A stretch of 64,000 bases of DNA from Lagopus muta (lineage: Eukaryota; Chordata; Aves; Galliformes; Phasianidae). The notes beneath the pieces were generated by a model. The model worked only from the letters and a program-made list of their open reading frames with translations, was not told the DNA's origin and did not search any database. The position numbers and the translations under genes were made by a program. Positions 1 through 62,800 of the stretch are shown here, in pieces. The DNA lies in contig NC_064433.1 in NCBI RefSeq assembly GCF_023343835.1, positions 75,744,823 to 75,808,822 on the forward strand, in the 5' to 3' direction. How positions within the stretch are numbered: the stretch's first letter is position 1; every line of letters begins with the position of its first letter.

Positions 1-169
1 CAAATAAACCCTTAATAGGGCCTCGCATCACAAGGTACTAATGGTAGTTTTTACAATCTTCTATAGACAGTGAAATATTCATCCTCTGGTGTATGTCTTC
101 ATATAACTGAATGGGAAGTACTGAGACTTTCATCTGGCACGCATGTTCAATTCTGGCACTGGCATTTGA

Positions 170-1410
170 TATTTGTACATCCAACTCATGGCAGTTAGTT
201 CTGTTCTGTACAATTTGGGATCACACTCTGTGGCTTTCCATGATGGTGCAACTGTGTCTGCAGACAAGGGAAAAACCACTGATATCATTTACCTGGTCTT
301 AATTAAAGTTTTTGATACGGTCCTTCATAACATCTTTCTCTCCAAATTGAAAATTTGACAGATAGTCGGACTGTTCAGTGAATAGGGAACTGTTTGCATT
401 GAGAATGATGGTTGAAGTCCCCATGTCTAGACAGAGATTAGTGCTAATTGGTGTCCGTCTGGGATCAGTACTGGAACTGTTGCTCATTAATACCTTCCTG
501 TACAACCAATAGGTGTACAAAAGTTAGGCTTAGTAAGATCATAGTGATAGAAGGATAATAAAAATAAATTGATATGCTCACCAGTGTTCTAGGCTTACAG
601 TAAACTCCACAAGGAGCAATCTCCAAAAAGAGATCCTTCCTCAGTAGTAATCAGCACTTAAATGGGATCTGGGAGAGGTGGAGCCACGCTCCACCTCTTC
701 CGGTAGCACAAGTGAATTGCCTTCACCTGTGCTCCTGTGGCTGACTCATTGCTTGCCTCAGGTGATCAATCAGAGGTTCAGGCTGTGATCAACAGTTCAC
801 ACACACTTCCTCAATTATGTTGACAGTGGCACTGCTGCACCTGCAGCAAGTTTCCAGATGACGCCAAGCTGTATTCTGTGGTCAGCATGCATAAGGAATG
901 CTATCCAGAAAGACCTAGATAGGCTCAAGCAGTAGGCTCCGGAGAACCTCATGAGGTTCAACAAAACCAAGTACAAGGTCTTGCACCTGTGTCATAGATA
1001 CCCCAACTATCAATACAAGGTAGGGGACAAAAAGGTGGAACACAGCCCTGCCGAGAAGGACCTGATAGCACTCTTTCAGTACCAAAATGAGGGCGATAAA
1101 AATAAATAAATGAACCTACTCTCGTGTTTGTTGTGATGGAACAGAAGGAAATGATTTCAGACTAAGTGACGGAAGATTTAGACTGGACACAAGGAAAAAG
1201 TTTTTTACAATGAGGGTGGTAAAGCACTAGAGCAGGTTGCCCAGATGTGGTGGATGCCCTGTCCTTTATGACATGCATGATCAGGCTGGATGGGACCCTC
1301 TCTGAGCAACCTGGTCTAGCTGTAAATATCCTTGTTTGTTGCAGAGGGGTTGGACTAGATGACCTTTAAGGTCCCTTCCAACTCAAACCAATGATTCTAT
1401 GGTTCTACAA
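170..1410 (+). mobile_element. CR1 LINE copy, split by a nested repeat
   Basis: The left part (about 170-540) carries a decayed reverse transcriptase segment: TDIIYLVLIKVFDTVLHNIF corresponds to the CR1 block with YLDFSKAFDTVSH. The right part (about 825-1410) carries the downstream FxDDTKL-type block and the CR1 3' end, with a final ATTCTATGGTTCTA. Between them about 590-820 is unrelated sequence that recurs at about 31900-32130. Frames are broken throughout. Confidence 0.75.
590..820. repeat. Unclassified interspersed repeat, copy A (double hairpin)
   Basis: About 200 bp closely matching 31915-32130 in the same orientation. The shared core includes GGCTGACTCATTGCTTGCCT and GATCAATCAGAGGTTCAGGC. 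It contains two adjacent inverted repeats: 676-696 (AGGTGGAGC/GCTCCACCT) and 705-733 (12 bp arms, loop TTGCC, one mismatch). It interrupts a CR1. It could be a piece of a retroelement end (LTR or 5' region), but I cannot name the family. Confidence 0.7.
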
Positions 1411-1415
1411 CTCCT

Positions 1416-1882
1416 CAAAACTTTCAAGCAATGACTACCTTTCTGATAGTTCACTTTTCATGTGCCATCTGTCTCATGTTTTTTGTTGGCTAGAATTTTT
1501 TTTTTAAGGACATTTTAATTTATATTTCAAATCATTCTTAGAATTTTATTCTCATAGTTTTTGTTTGTTTTAGTCCCATTCAAACTACTCCAATACATTC
1601 TCAATTTACTAAATTGTCCTTTAGTATTATCTGCAGACTAAGTTACCCTGATACTTTCTCTCTCCTCCAAGTCACTCATTAGTCTATCAAATATGTTTAA
1701 ACATCTATACTGATCTTTTCAGTACACCCTCTCTTCAGTTAACAGTCATCTGCCATCTTTGTTAATGGCCTTTAGTCCTTTGCTTTTCATCTAACTGCTG
1801 ACAGCTTAACCAGCAAAAATACATACTTCAGATAAAAATTTTGTGAGAGGAATTCCATATTAAATTTTTCCCATAGTAAACT
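1416..1882. other. Non-coding stretch, nothing recognised
   Basis: AT-rich intergenic sequence between two CR1 copies, without coding potential or repeat signature that I can identify. Confidence 0.4.
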
Positions 1883-4235
1883 TAGAATCATAGAATGGCT
1901 TGAGCTGGAACAGATGCTTAAGGATCATTGAGTTCCCCTCCCTGCCCTGGCATGGGACACCTAGCACCTTTCACTAGATCAGATTGCTCAAAGTCCCACT
2001 CAACCCAACTCTGAACATTTCTAGCAATGGGACATCCACTACCTCTCTCTCCCTTCTGTTATCTAACCAATCCCATAGGAAAAAAAATCTTCCTTATATC
2101 CAACATAAATCTATCCTCTTTTAGTTTAAAACCAATGCCCCATGCCCCATTAATACAGTCCCTGGTAAAGAGTCTCTCCTCATATTTTTGTAGGCTGTTT
2201 ATGTATTGGAAAGCCACAGTGATGTCTTACTGAAGTCTTTTCTTCTCTAGGCTAAAAAAATAAAAAAGCCAACAACTCTCTCAGTCAGTCTTCATAGGAG
2301 AGGTACTCCAGCCCTCTGATCATCTTTATTACCCTCTTTGGAATCTACTCTGACTGTCTGTGTCTTTCTTGTTCTGGGAACCCCAGATCTAGTACTCCAG
2401 GTGAGGTCTCATGACAGCAGAGTACTGGGGAGAATCACCTCCCTCAGCCTCCTGAACATATTTCTTTTGATGCAGAATATGATTGTCATCCTGGTCTGCA
2501 AGCACATATTGCACATTCATATCCAATTGTTCCCAGTTTTTCATCCACCAGTATCTCCAAGACATTCCCTGCAGGACTGCACCTAATCAGTTCATCACCA
2601 AGTCAGTGTTGGTATGAGGGTTGTCTCAACCCAGGTGCAGGACCTTCTATATTGTCTTCTTGAATTTTATGAGGATTATTCAAGCCCACTCCTCAAGCCT
2701 GTCAATATCATTCTGGATGGCATTCCTTTCTTTAGAAATGTCAGCTGCACCTCTCCACTTGCTGTTATCCACTAACTTGCACTTGATCCCACCGTCCACA
2801 TCATGGATAAAGTTCTAAAGACATCAGTCCCAATACAGACACCACTTGAGAGTCACCACTAGACCTGGACATTGAGCAACTGACTATGACCCTTCAGTCA
2901 CTGACATCCGGCCAATTCCTGATCCACTGAACAGGCTATCCATCAAATCTGTGTCTCTCCAATTTAGAGACTAGGATGTTCTGGAGGGACCGTATCAAAA
3001 GCTTTACACAAGTCAAGCTAGACAATGTTCTTCCCTTGCACACCAGTACTGTCATTCTCTCATATAGGGCCATGTGGTTAGTCAGGCATGATTCACTCTT
3101 TGTGAAGCCATGTTGGATGTATTCAGTCACCTCCCCATAGAATAGAATCATAGAATTGGTCAGTTTGGAAAAGACCTTTAAGGTCAATGAGTCTAACCAC
3201 AACCTAATCAAACTAATTCTAACAACCCTCCACTAACTCATGGCCCTCATAACACCACATCCAAATGGTTTTTAAACACATTCAGGGAGAGTGATTCTAA
3301 AGCCTTCCTGGGGAACCTATTCTAGTGCATAACAGTCCTTTCTGTAAAGAAGTGTTTCCTAATATCCAACCTCAACTTACCCTGGTGCAGCTTGAGGCCA
3401 TTTCCTCTCGTCCTGTCACCTGTGAGAAGAAACCAACCCCACTCTCACTGTAAGCACATGTCAGACATTGGAAGAGAGCAATACTGTCTCCCCTCAGCCT
3501 CTGGTTCCCCAGACTAAACAGCTCCAGTTCCTTCTGTTGCTTCTCGTAGGGCATATTCTCCAAGCCCTTCACAAGCCTTCTTGCCCTTCTTTGGAATTGC
3601 TTGGGCACCTCCAAGTCCTTTCTGTACTGAGGTGCCCAAAACTGAACACAGTACTAGAGATGAGGCCTCACCAGTGTCGAGTACAGGGGCAGGATTACTT
3701 CCCTAGTCCTGCTCACCACTCCATTCCTGATAACAAGCCAGGATGCTACTGGCCTTCTTGGCCACCTGGGCACACTGCTGGCTCATATTCAGCTGTCTGT
3801 CCATCAGTACACCAAGGTCCCTTTCTGTCAGGCAGTTTTCCAGCCACTCCTCCCCAAGCCTGTAGGGTTGCCTGGGGTTGTTTTGCCCAAAACGCAGGAC
3901 TTGATACTTGGCCCTATTGAAACTCATGCAGTTGGCCTTGGCCCATTGATCCAGTCTATCTAGGTTCCTCTGTAGTGCCCTTCTCCCCTCAGGCTACTAA
4001 AACATTTTACATATACCCTCACATAGTTTTCAGGGGAATCTGTTCCGTAATTTTATCAGGCACCAAGGTGAGGCTGACTGGTAGTTAATTCCTGCATTTT
4101 CCTTTTTAACCCTTTCTAAAAATAAATGTTATATTTCCGCTTTTCCAGTCACTGGGGACTTCACCTCACCAATGCTTTTCAAATACAATGGACTGTGGCT
4201 TAGCAAACTTCAGCTACCAGTTCTCTCAATACTCC
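1883..4235 (-). mobile_element. Older CR1 LINE copy, interrupted by a younger CR1
   Basis: The 3' end is at 1883 (AGAATCATAGAATGG on the plus strand) and the element runs on the minus strand. Near 2936-3135 it encodes a decayed RT segment (VTEYIQHGFTKSESCLTNH), matching the CR1 block around QHGFTKGKSCLTNL. The sequence just upstream in the element (ITEQIPLKTM) resumes at about 4000-4080, so 3137-3993 is an insertion. Many stops and frameshifts show it is old. Confidence 0.8.
3137..3993 (-). mobile_element. Younger 5'-truncated CR1, nested in the older CR1
   Basis: About 855 bp, nearly identical to the 3' part of the CR1 at 18345-19168 but in the opposite orientation. At least the 453 bp of 3468-3920 are identical to 18383-18835. 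Differences cluster near the 3' tail. It ends in an ATTCTATG-type tail, is 5' truncated, and shares the other copy's frameshifts and in-frame stop. It encodes the CR1 ORF2 C-terminal region (FQRRARRLVKGLEN, LELFSLGNQRLRGD). Confidence 0.9.
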
Positions 4236-5583
4236 AAGGTGAATTTCATCATGTTCTGTGGACTTCAGCATGCTCAGATTCCTCAGATAGTCTCAACCCT
4301 GGTCTTCTTCTGTGATGGGTGGCTGCCTTGAGATTCTGTGACTTGGGAGATGTGGAAGAGACAACTGCCAGTGAAGACTGAGATATTAAAAAAAAATAAT
4401 AAAATTGTTGAGTAACACGTCTATCTTGACTTTTAAGTTGAATTTTACTAGCTTGTTCCTTATTGTTGCTTGGACATGACTTCCTTGTGAGGAATGAATT
4501 CACCCAGCTTCAATACTGATTCAGAAATGATTATATTCAATCTTAGTTCATAAACTAAATATTACAAACCCAGAGGCAGTATTATAGGCCTGAATAAGTT
4601 TTACACAGTCCGCAAAACCCTTTAACCGTCACAGTGAGATTTGTAGAAGGGAGTACCACCAAAGCTCATTAATTCTCAAAAAAAGTCAGATTTCATATGC
4701 ATATGTCTGAAGTCCTCCTTACCCTCTCAAATTCCAATAAATCCTTTGATTTTAGACAGTAGCTCAGTAGCCTGAAGAACCAGTAATTATTTTTCTCTAT
4801 GCCAGTGAGGTATCTTCTTGAGGTATTATGCTGCACTGTGAAAGAACACATCTAACACCACCTCTTCAAATCTGCACTAATAGACTTTACCTGGCCATAG
4901 GCAATAAACTGCCTGTTCAGTGACTGCCAGAGTATATCACTCCATCCGCCTCTTCCCTCAAAGTAACATAAATGGCTACCTCTTCCCCTCCATCAGTAGC
5001 ACTGTGGGGACCAAGACTATTAACTCACAGCAAGTGAGTTAAGTCAGTTACCTGAGTAAACAATCTCAATTTACAACTAAAGGAGAAGGGTTGGGTTTGA
5101 TTACCTTGGAAACAGTGAGAGAACCACTTGTGATCTGCTGCCCGTCTGCAGCCAACAGCTGTAGTTATATTGAGATGGTTATTTTGTTGGTGCATAAGGA
5201 AAGAGCAGAGTCTAGCTCCTAGAGCAGGACTAACTGCATTGGGAAAACAAAAGTGAAAGCATGAGGAATTGTTTTAGTCAGGAGAGCAGATCTAACACAT
5301 GCAGAAAACCTTCTAGGCAAGACAATATGGTTTAACAAACCAAGTTTTCTAAGCATAAATGCATTTTAAAGGCCAGTTTAAAAGGCCAAAGAAAGGATGC
5401 TCTCTCACTACTACACACAGAAGAGTGGGAGACCATGTCCAGCCTCTAACAGGAGGAAGGCTTAAGGAGCCTGTAGCTGCCTGTCTACTAAGATGGACAG
5501 GTAGGCAGGCAGGTGTGCAGTTTATATGTGCAATCTCTACACCCATGTTCCCATGCATGTCTACATGAACAAGTATCTATATA
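4236..5583. other. Intergenic sequence, nothing recognised
   Basis: No coding, RNA or repeat feature that I can support. The open frames at 5349-5568 overlap on both strands and have no family likeness. Confidence 0.4.
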
Positions 5584-6122
5584 CAAGAGCTTATCTGAAA
5601 GTAATGCCTCATATTTTATTACACTGGCCCAAATGTTAGAAGCAGATGCTGGGGGTATGGTAGTAAATATTGATCCTTCCCAATGATAGTCCATTTTGTT
5701 GCCATGCAACAGATGGCAGCAGAGGGGCAATCTGACAAAATGGCATCAGATATGGAAGTGCATGTGAAGGAAAGGCGTGAAATTGAATTCTTCCATGTGG
5801 AAAAAATGGCACCCACTGACATTCGTGGATGCTTGCTAAACATTTATGGAGACTAAACAGTGAATGTTAACACAGTGAGAGGGTGGATGGTGCATTTCAG
5901 TAATGGTGACAGTAGCCATAGATTGCCTCCACTGTTGCAGATTTTTACAAGCATGGCATGCAGGCTCTTGCTTATTGCTAACAAAAATGCATAGCTAATG
6001 GTGGCAGCTACATTGAAAAATAGTGCTTTGTAGCTGAGAGTGTGCTCTGTCGGGAAGTGTTACTGTGCACGTTGTAGTTTCCATGGAAAAAATAGGAAGC
6101 ATTACTTTCAGTGCAGCCTATC
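5584..6122 (+). mobile_element. Internally deleted mariner element, copy 1
   Basis: The ends carry inverted repeats around CTGAAAGTAATGCCTC and GAAGCATTACTTTCAG. Inside is the N-terminal half of a mariner transposase (EFFHVEKMAPTDIRGCLLNI, then TVNVNTVRGWMVHFSNGD, the helix-turn-helix region). It is joined directly to the C-terminal end (FYKHGMQAL and KCIANGG by frame). The catalytic DDD core is missing. The closest match I know is the chicken Galluhop/Mariner1 family of about 1.2 kb. Boundaries are approximate. Confidence 0.8.
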
Positions 6123-6606
6123 AAAATGTAAGCATGCCTGTGTGTGTGTTGACCTCCAGAGGAATATATGTGAGTGCACACACTGTGATCAGACATAGCA
6201 TACACCTAGCCAAGCTGTATGTTTGTGGTCCAGCTTGTGAATGCTGCCACCACTGCCATTACTGTATGTATATTACTCCTTCTATGTCTACAATCACATT
6301 TGATGTGTGCTTTAAGGGCTGGATTGCAAAATGTGAGGAATACATTCCAGAGAATGCTGTTTAAGTGAAACTCTTAAGCGATTATTTGACTGCTTCTTTG
6401 ACTCTAAGCCTTTCCACCATTTGCACAAACCTGGAGATACATACTTATTTGCCACTGTGAATCATAAAATAGATTGGAGGTGCTTTTCTGAAAATACACA
6501 GTATCTGCAGTTTATTTTTCAATTTGGTGAAAAGAGACAAGGGATTTTCAAGCACAGACTTTTTCCTCAGACATGCATCTCATGGATGACTCAGGGCAGA
6601 TAGTCT
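6123..6606 (-). other. TEAD4 3' UTR and proximal 3' flank
   Basis: No coding potential or recognisable repeat. It lies between the TEAD4 stop and a mariner copy. The extent of the UTR is unknown. Confidence 0.5.
6511..6516 (-). terminator. Candidate TEAD4 polyadenylation signal (AATAAA)
   Basis: TTTATT on the plus strand reads AATAAA on the gene strand, 91 bases after the stop codon. A weak T/G-rich stretch (TGTGTATTTT) follows. The short 3' UTR this implies is possible, but a longer UTR with a distal signal cannot be excluded. Confidence 0.3.
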
Positions 6607-56435
<49,829 letters not shown>

Positions 56436-58180
56436 CTGTGATGACAAACATATCCCATCTGTCAGTTGAAAATTCTCCTTATTAAAAAAATGAGGTGACA
56501 CTAAAGAAACTGAAACATCTCTGTGAGGAAGGATTTTACTTCAAGTTTATCTTAAACAGTAAAGCAGTTCTGGTGTTGGAGATGGAAGCCTCTGCAAATC
56601 CTTCTATAAAGCCTGCTCCAGTATCTGTTTGATTCGTTAACTTTTTATCACTTCCCCACTCTCCTCAGAAATAATCTTCTTGCCTGTGCCTTTATCTCCT
56701 AATTTCCTTCTCCTTCTGCAGTGATTAACTTGAAAGCGTTATCTAGCTTACTGAAACACACGTACAATTATTCAGTCTAGAAGACTACACAAAGTGAAGT
56801 AGTGATTAATAAATTAGATGCTGTTTCACTAAATTGAATCTAGTGGTCAGTGCCAATTTTAACACTGGCATTTCTCAAGGATGAACTGCACTTCTAAAAA
56901 GCAGTTCCTGAAGTGAGGCAGTTTAATGCAGTGTCTCTCACATCTCAACAATTATAACCTGGCAGAAGTCAAAGGCACTGGAAGTAAAAAATAAGGCACT
57001 GGACTTCAGTTTAAGTGTCCTAGTTGCTTACAGTGTTTCTACTGCTCATCTTCAGAACAAGTTTTAGCAAGTTCCTTCAATTCTGTATGCTCCTCTGTCG
57101 TTCTATCCTCAACCATTTTTAAGCTATTAGACTGTCACAAGGCAGGAGCAGAAACTGTTATTGCATGGAACCTAAGCAGGCAGCTGCTAGCTCTTGAGAA
57201 CTACAACAAATTTTATAAAACCATATTCTATTTATGAAACCCTGCAATGGAAACTGAAGTTATTAAGCAGAGCTGCTAAAACTTTTATCCAGAAAGCAAA
57301 TTCAGACAGTACAGACACTGTATTGATATTAACTCCAGTCAATGATATAGAAGACAAATGGATTCTAAGAAAACAATCTTACTCCCCTGCCTTCATTGCA
57401 AAGTTGTTTACCTTTTTAATGGTTTCATTATCTGAACCACAGAGATAGAAAACTACAAAAATTCTTTTATCAAGAGCAACAGAATAATCAAAATTGCACT
57501 GAACCAAAGAGTAAGGAGAGCACCTAGTCAGACTAGCTAGCACTATCACATCAATAATTTCTGAGGAGAAATTTGTGCATGATCTACGTCAAAAACTAGT
57601 TAGAAAAGAAAAGCATCATTATTCTTTCCTGTAGATGATTTAAAATATATATAATTATTATTATAATAAACCACAAATTAGCCCAATTTGCTCAACTTTG
57701 GAAGTTCAGAAAGCCAGAGTTCAGGTCTCCAGAAACCTCCTTGACATTGGATAAAAAATGTTACAAAATATACTCCTTTTTAGCTTCTTACCTCTTTCAA
57801 TTTGTTGATCATAAAATCTTCTCAAAGACAATAGTTTTGGGTTGTTTTTTTTTTTTGTTAGGTTTTCTTTTTAAATAAAAAGATTAAATTCTTGAGATTT
57901 TTTATCATTTCAAAAGGTGAAGCTGTAAAAACAGTTGACAACACTAGCTCTCAGATAGTTTTGGTACTCTTTTAATAACATTAAACAGCAGTAGATTTTT
58001 ACAGCTCAGTAACCCACCAAATGCTCAGGAAATGTATAAGAGAATTCTGAGAATTTTAAAAATTTCTAGACACTGTACACTTCTTACTTCATGATGCAGT
58101 GTTTCAACAAATGGTTCACACAGGAATTCAGAAAAGCCACTGTAAGACTTATCTCCTAGAATGTTTGGAATATATAAGAC
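56436..58180. other. Sequence upstream of TEAD4 exon 1
   Basis: 1.7 kb without recognisable exon, repeat or CpG-rich promoter. Part of an intron if TEAD4 has 5' UTR exons further upstream. Confidence 0.5.
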
Positions 58181-60812
58181 TCAGATATAGCCTACTACTG
58201 ACCATCTATCCATCTTGCAAGAGCAGCTGACATGGTGTGGCTGTTGCAGAGGCAACAGCGGGAGATTTAAACGGGCACAAACCTGTAAGAAGCTCTTGAT
58301 CACCAAGGAATGTGAGAGGGAGATTGTTGGTGCCAAACCCGGAGATTTTGGCAACCAGTTGAGGCTCCACATGGAGCACATCTCCCCCTGCCACCTTACA
58401 AACAGGTGATAGAGGGGAACCAGCAGGCAGACAGTGTTCCTGCTGCTGCGAACACCCTGTCTTCTCCTACCCCTAGCAAGAATGGTGAAAAATTGGGTGG
58501 GATGGGGCAGTGACAAAAGGTCCCTGCACAGTGATGCATGCGCACCCACCCAGAGATTCCACTGCCTCCCCAGCTGCCCCTGCAGAACAGGAGCAGTGCT
58601 CTGCAGTAATAACTGGACAATGATAGTAATGATGGTTCTCCCCACTTGGTGATGTCACCGAAGTCTAACCAGACCTCACTTAGCATTAAAACCCTATCAG
58701 CAAAGAAAAAAATGATGGGTCACTGTCACTGCTGACTCTCTGCTGAAGAGAGAAGAAGAGCCTATATGTAGTGATTCTGTGATTCTGTGATTCTGTAGAC
58801 CAGACCCTCTACACAGGGAAGTCTATTGCCTCCTGGTATCCCAGGTTAAAGTCATAAGGAAGAAACTTCCTACTCTAGTTTGGCCCTCAGATTACTATCC
58901 ACTATTTTGTTTCAGATAGGCAGTGATGACATAGGAAAAACTTCCCTAAAGACTATGGAAAAGGACTTCAGAGCCTTGGGGTGACAGGTAAAGGGTTCAG
59001 GAGCACAAGTTGTGTTCTTCTCTATCCCTCCAGTTACAGGGAATGATGAGGGACTAAATATGATGTTCCAAAGGATTAATACCTGGCTCCGAGCCTGGTG
59101 TGCCCAGCAGGGTTTTGCTTTTTTTTTTTTTAACCTCAGCTCTACTTGCACTAGACCATGCCTGCTGGCAATTGATAGGAGTAGCTTATCCCACTAGTGG
59201 AAAGGGGTCTTAAGACAGGAGATGGAAAGTTCATTGATAAATTTAATGCACCCCCAGGTACAAAGGGGGGTGAGGTTGTAACTGGTGTCATTAGAACAGA
59301 AACTATATATAACATGCCAATGCTTGTAGGAGAGGGATATGCTGGTAAGACCTCACAGTCTTGTGTCTCCATGAAGGAGGACAACAACTCACCCTTTTGT
59401 ACGAAAAACACAAAGAGTTGGTGTGAGGTTAGTGCTTATAAAAAAACCTGGGTACGGTCATGAGGGTATTAGGTCTACTGCCACTAAAAAGGAGGCCCAG
59501 CTCAAGTGCTTTTACACTAGTGCACACAGCATGAGTAATAAACAGGAGGAGCTGGAGGAGACTGTGGGGTCATAAAAGCCCTGACTTAGTTGCCATCACG
59601 GAAACATGGTGGAATGACTCAGAGCTGGAGTGCTGCGATGCATGCCTACTGACTTTTCAAAAGTGATAGGCAAGGCAGGAAAGGTGATGGTTTAGCCCTC
59701 TGTGTTAAGAAAGAATGTTAATGTGTGGAAATTAATGATGGCGATGATAGGGCTGAGAGCTTATGGGTCAGAAAAAAAGCTAAGGCCAATAAGACTGACA
59801 TTATCATGGGAGTCTGCTACAGGCCACCCGGCTAGAATGAAGAGGTGGACAAGACACTTTATAGTCAGTTGGGTGAGGTCTCAAGGTCTCTCCCCCTTGT
59901 TCTTGTGAGGGACTTCAGCTTCCCATTTGTAATACTGCAGATATGGAACAGTCCCAGAGGTTCCTAGATTGCGTGGGAGATAATTTCCTGATATATCTGG
60001 TGAAGAAGCCAACAAGAGAAAGCAAAATCCATGATCCGCTGTTTGTTAACACAGAAGATCTTGTGGGAGATGTTAAGGTTCGAGGCCGCCTGGGGTGTAG
60101 TGATCACGAGATGCTAGATTTCATGGTCCTCGTTGAACCAATGAAGGGAGTCAGCAGAACTGCCACCTTGGACTTTTGGAGGGCAGACTTTAACATCTCT
60201 AAGACCATGGTTAAGAGGGCCCCTTGGGAGGTAGCTTTGTAGGGTGTGGGAGCCCAGGAAGGCTGGGAATACTTTAAGGAAGTAACTTTGATGGTGCAGG
60301 ACCTGACCATCCCAAGTCATAGAAGACAAGCTGACAGGCAAGGAGGCCAGGCTGGCTGAACAGAGTCCTTTATCTGGAACTCAAGAGCAAAAGGAAAGTT
60401 ATGGTCTCTGGAAGAGTGGGCAAGCTACTTATGATGATTAGAGGTACATAGTGAAGCTGTGCAGGGACAAAATCAGAAAAGCCAAAGCCCAGCTAGAACT
60501 GAACTTGGCCACTGACAACAATAAATTGACAACAATAAATATTTCTATAAAATATTTTGAGCCAGGGTAAGTTTATTTTGGATATCAGGAAACACTTTAC
60601 AGGAAGGGTTGTTATGCACTGAAATAGGCTCCCCAGGAAGGTGGTTGAGTCAGCATCCCTAAATGTGTGTAAAAATCACTTGGATGTGGTGCTCAAGGGA
60701 ATGATTTACCAGAGGGTTGTTCGAATTAGGGTACACTGGTTAGGTTGCGTTTGGACTCAATGATCTTGAAGGTTTTTTCCAACCTGAGCAATTCTATGAT
60801 TCTATGATTCCA
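58180..60812 (+). mobile_element. CR1 LINE copy with ORF1 remnant, endonuclease and 3' end; RT deleted
   Basis: 58790-59200 carries, in broken frames, pieces resembling the CR1 ORF1 esterase (SGNH hydrolase) domain: PSDYYPLFCF, KDFRALGVTGKG, INTWLRAWC, LLAIDRSSLS. 59500-60242 carries the ORF2 endonuclease (PDLVAITETWWNDSELE; GCSDHEMLDFMV). At about 60540-60555 the sequence jumps to the CR1 3' end, removing about 1.5 kb including the whole RT, and ends in ATTCTATGATTCTATGATTC. The junction has a 13-15 bp duplication (GACAACAATAAAT twice). The 5' limit is uncertain. Confidence 0.82.
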
Positions 60813-61099
60813 AGATTTCAATCCTTACATTAGATAACCTGAATTCTCTTGACCATTGTTACAGATTTTTAGAACTTTATAATAAACTTGAGAAAGAAGA
60901 AAAAACTGTGAGGCTGAAGGGATCAGAAAGGAGAGATCATATTTGGCCTCTAACTCTGGGACAAACATTTGAAGCACACTCTGAATGGCACTAAAGCAGG
61001 CAATATGACTTTAAGATGCCCTGAAATGAACAGTAACAGTTGGTTCCATCACCAGTTATCTATCACCGATACATCTCTTTTCACTGTCAGGTGTTCATT

Positions 61100-61122
61100 A
61101 AAAAAAAAAAAAAAAAAAAAAA
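61100..61122. repeat. Poly(A) tract of 23 bases
   Basis: Uninterrupted A run between two CR1 copies. Confidence 0.95.
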
Positions 61123-61299
61123 GGTTAATTCAAGATATTCTCTTGCTGGAAAATGAGAAGAGATAAATAAGGTTTCCAAAGAGTGAGTTGGCATAGAAAC
61201 AAAAGCTGTCTGTTTCAGTTGTTCTTTTTTGATGTTTCTCTGAGTGCACTTATTTACTGGTGCCTGTTGACCCTCTTCATACTCAAAGCACATTAAAAT

Positions 61300-62800
61300 T
61301 ATAGAATAATAGAATAAATTAATGAGCACATGAAAATAATAACAGAATGTCTTGGGTTGTAAGATCACGTAGTTTGAAAATCCTTGCTGGGGGCATGTTT
61401 CCATCCGCAAGATCAGGTTAACCAGGGCCCCATCCAACGTGGCCAAGGACTAGGCATTGCACAACTCTCTAGGCAACTTGTTCCAGTGCCTCACCATCTA
61501 CTAAGTAAAAAAAAAATTCCTCTTAATATCTAATTGAAACCTCCCATCTTTCAGTTTAAAACCATTCTCCCTCATCATATCACTATCAGACCACGTAAAG
61601 TTGGTTTCCCTGATGTTTAAAAGGCCTTTTTAAGTACTGGAAGGTACTTAATGAGGTCTCCCCAAAGCCTTCTCTTCTCCATCTTCCACAGCCTTACTTT
61701 GTGTGAGAGGTACACCAGCATTCTGATCCCATTTGTGGCCATCCTATGGACCCGTTCCAACATCTCCACATCTCTCTTGTGCTGGGGAGCCACAGCCTGG
61801 ATGTGGTCCTCCAGATGGAGCCTCACAAGGGCAGAGCAGAGAGGGACAATCACCTTCTTCACCCTGCTTACCACCCCTTTTATGATGCAGCCCAGGATAC
61901 GGTTGGCCTTCTGTCCATAAGTGTACACTGCTGGCCCATGACAAGCTTTCAGAACTGTTAAGTCTTTCTCGGCAAGGCACATCTCAATGAGTTCTTCTCC
62001 CAGCCTGTAGACATATCTGGGATTCCTCCAATCCAAGTGGGACACCTTGCACAGCCTTGTTGAACTTCATTAGGCTCACAAGGGCCACTTCTCAAACCTG
62101 TCTAGATTCCTCCTTTGGATGTCATCCCTTCCATTTTATCAACTGCAACACTCAGCTTACTGTCATCAGCAAGCTTGCTGAGGGTGCACTCAATCCTACT
62201 GTTTTGATCGTTGATACATATGTTGAATAACACCAGTACCAAGACAGATCCTTAAGAGACCATGCCTCCACCTGTACACAGAGCCATTGACTACGACCGC
62301 TTGGTTATGACCACGAGACCAATTATTTATCCACTGAATAGTTTACCACCCTTCAAATCCCCATCTCTCCAACTTAGAGATAAGGATGGTGTGGGACTGT
62401 GTTAAAAGGCCTTGCTTAAGTCCAGGTAGATGATTTCAGTTCCTCTTTCTTTATTCACTGGTGCTGTCACTCCATTGTAGAAAACCACCAGATTGGTCAG
62501 ACACTATCTGCCCTTGATGAAGCCATGCTGGCTGTCTCAAATCACCTCTTTGCTTTTCATGTGCCTTAACATAACCTCCAGGAGGATCTGTTCTGTGATT
62601 TTCTCAAGCACAGAGATGAGGCTCACCAGTCCGTAGTTTCCTGGGTATTCCTTTCTACTCTTCTTAAAAATGAGAAAAAAAGAAAATTTTCCAGGCACAG
62701 GGGAATTCATCTGGCAACCATTACTTTTCAAATATGATGGAATAGCTTTGTAACTATAGCAGCCAGTTCTCCCTCAAGAACTCCACAAACATTGGTCACA
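61300..62800 (-). mobile_element. CR1 LINE copy, 5' truncated
   Basis: The 3' end is near 61300 and the element runs on minus. Frames include [20 protein letters not shown] (61617-62045), [18 protein letters not shown], and the RT fingers block EKITEQILLEVMLRHMKSKE (about 62540-62620). It is closely related to the copies at 41310 and 51390 (shared [13 protein letters not shown] and [19 protein letters not shown]). Same orientation as TEAD4. Confidence 0.87.

Noticed and set aside
3468..3920. 150-codon frame, also present at 18383-18835 on the other strand
   Set aside because: It is the antisense of the CR1 ORF2 C-terminal region in both copies. Its preservation reflects the recent CR1 relation, not selection.
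58181..58645. Longest open frame in the window, 154 codons on minus
   Set aside because: It overlaps other frames on both strands, lies in sequence that looks like the 5' part of a CR1, starts and ends without splice or family support, and has no recognisable domain.
61617..62045. 142-codon frame on minus
   Set aside because: A fragment of CR1 ORF2, not a host gene.
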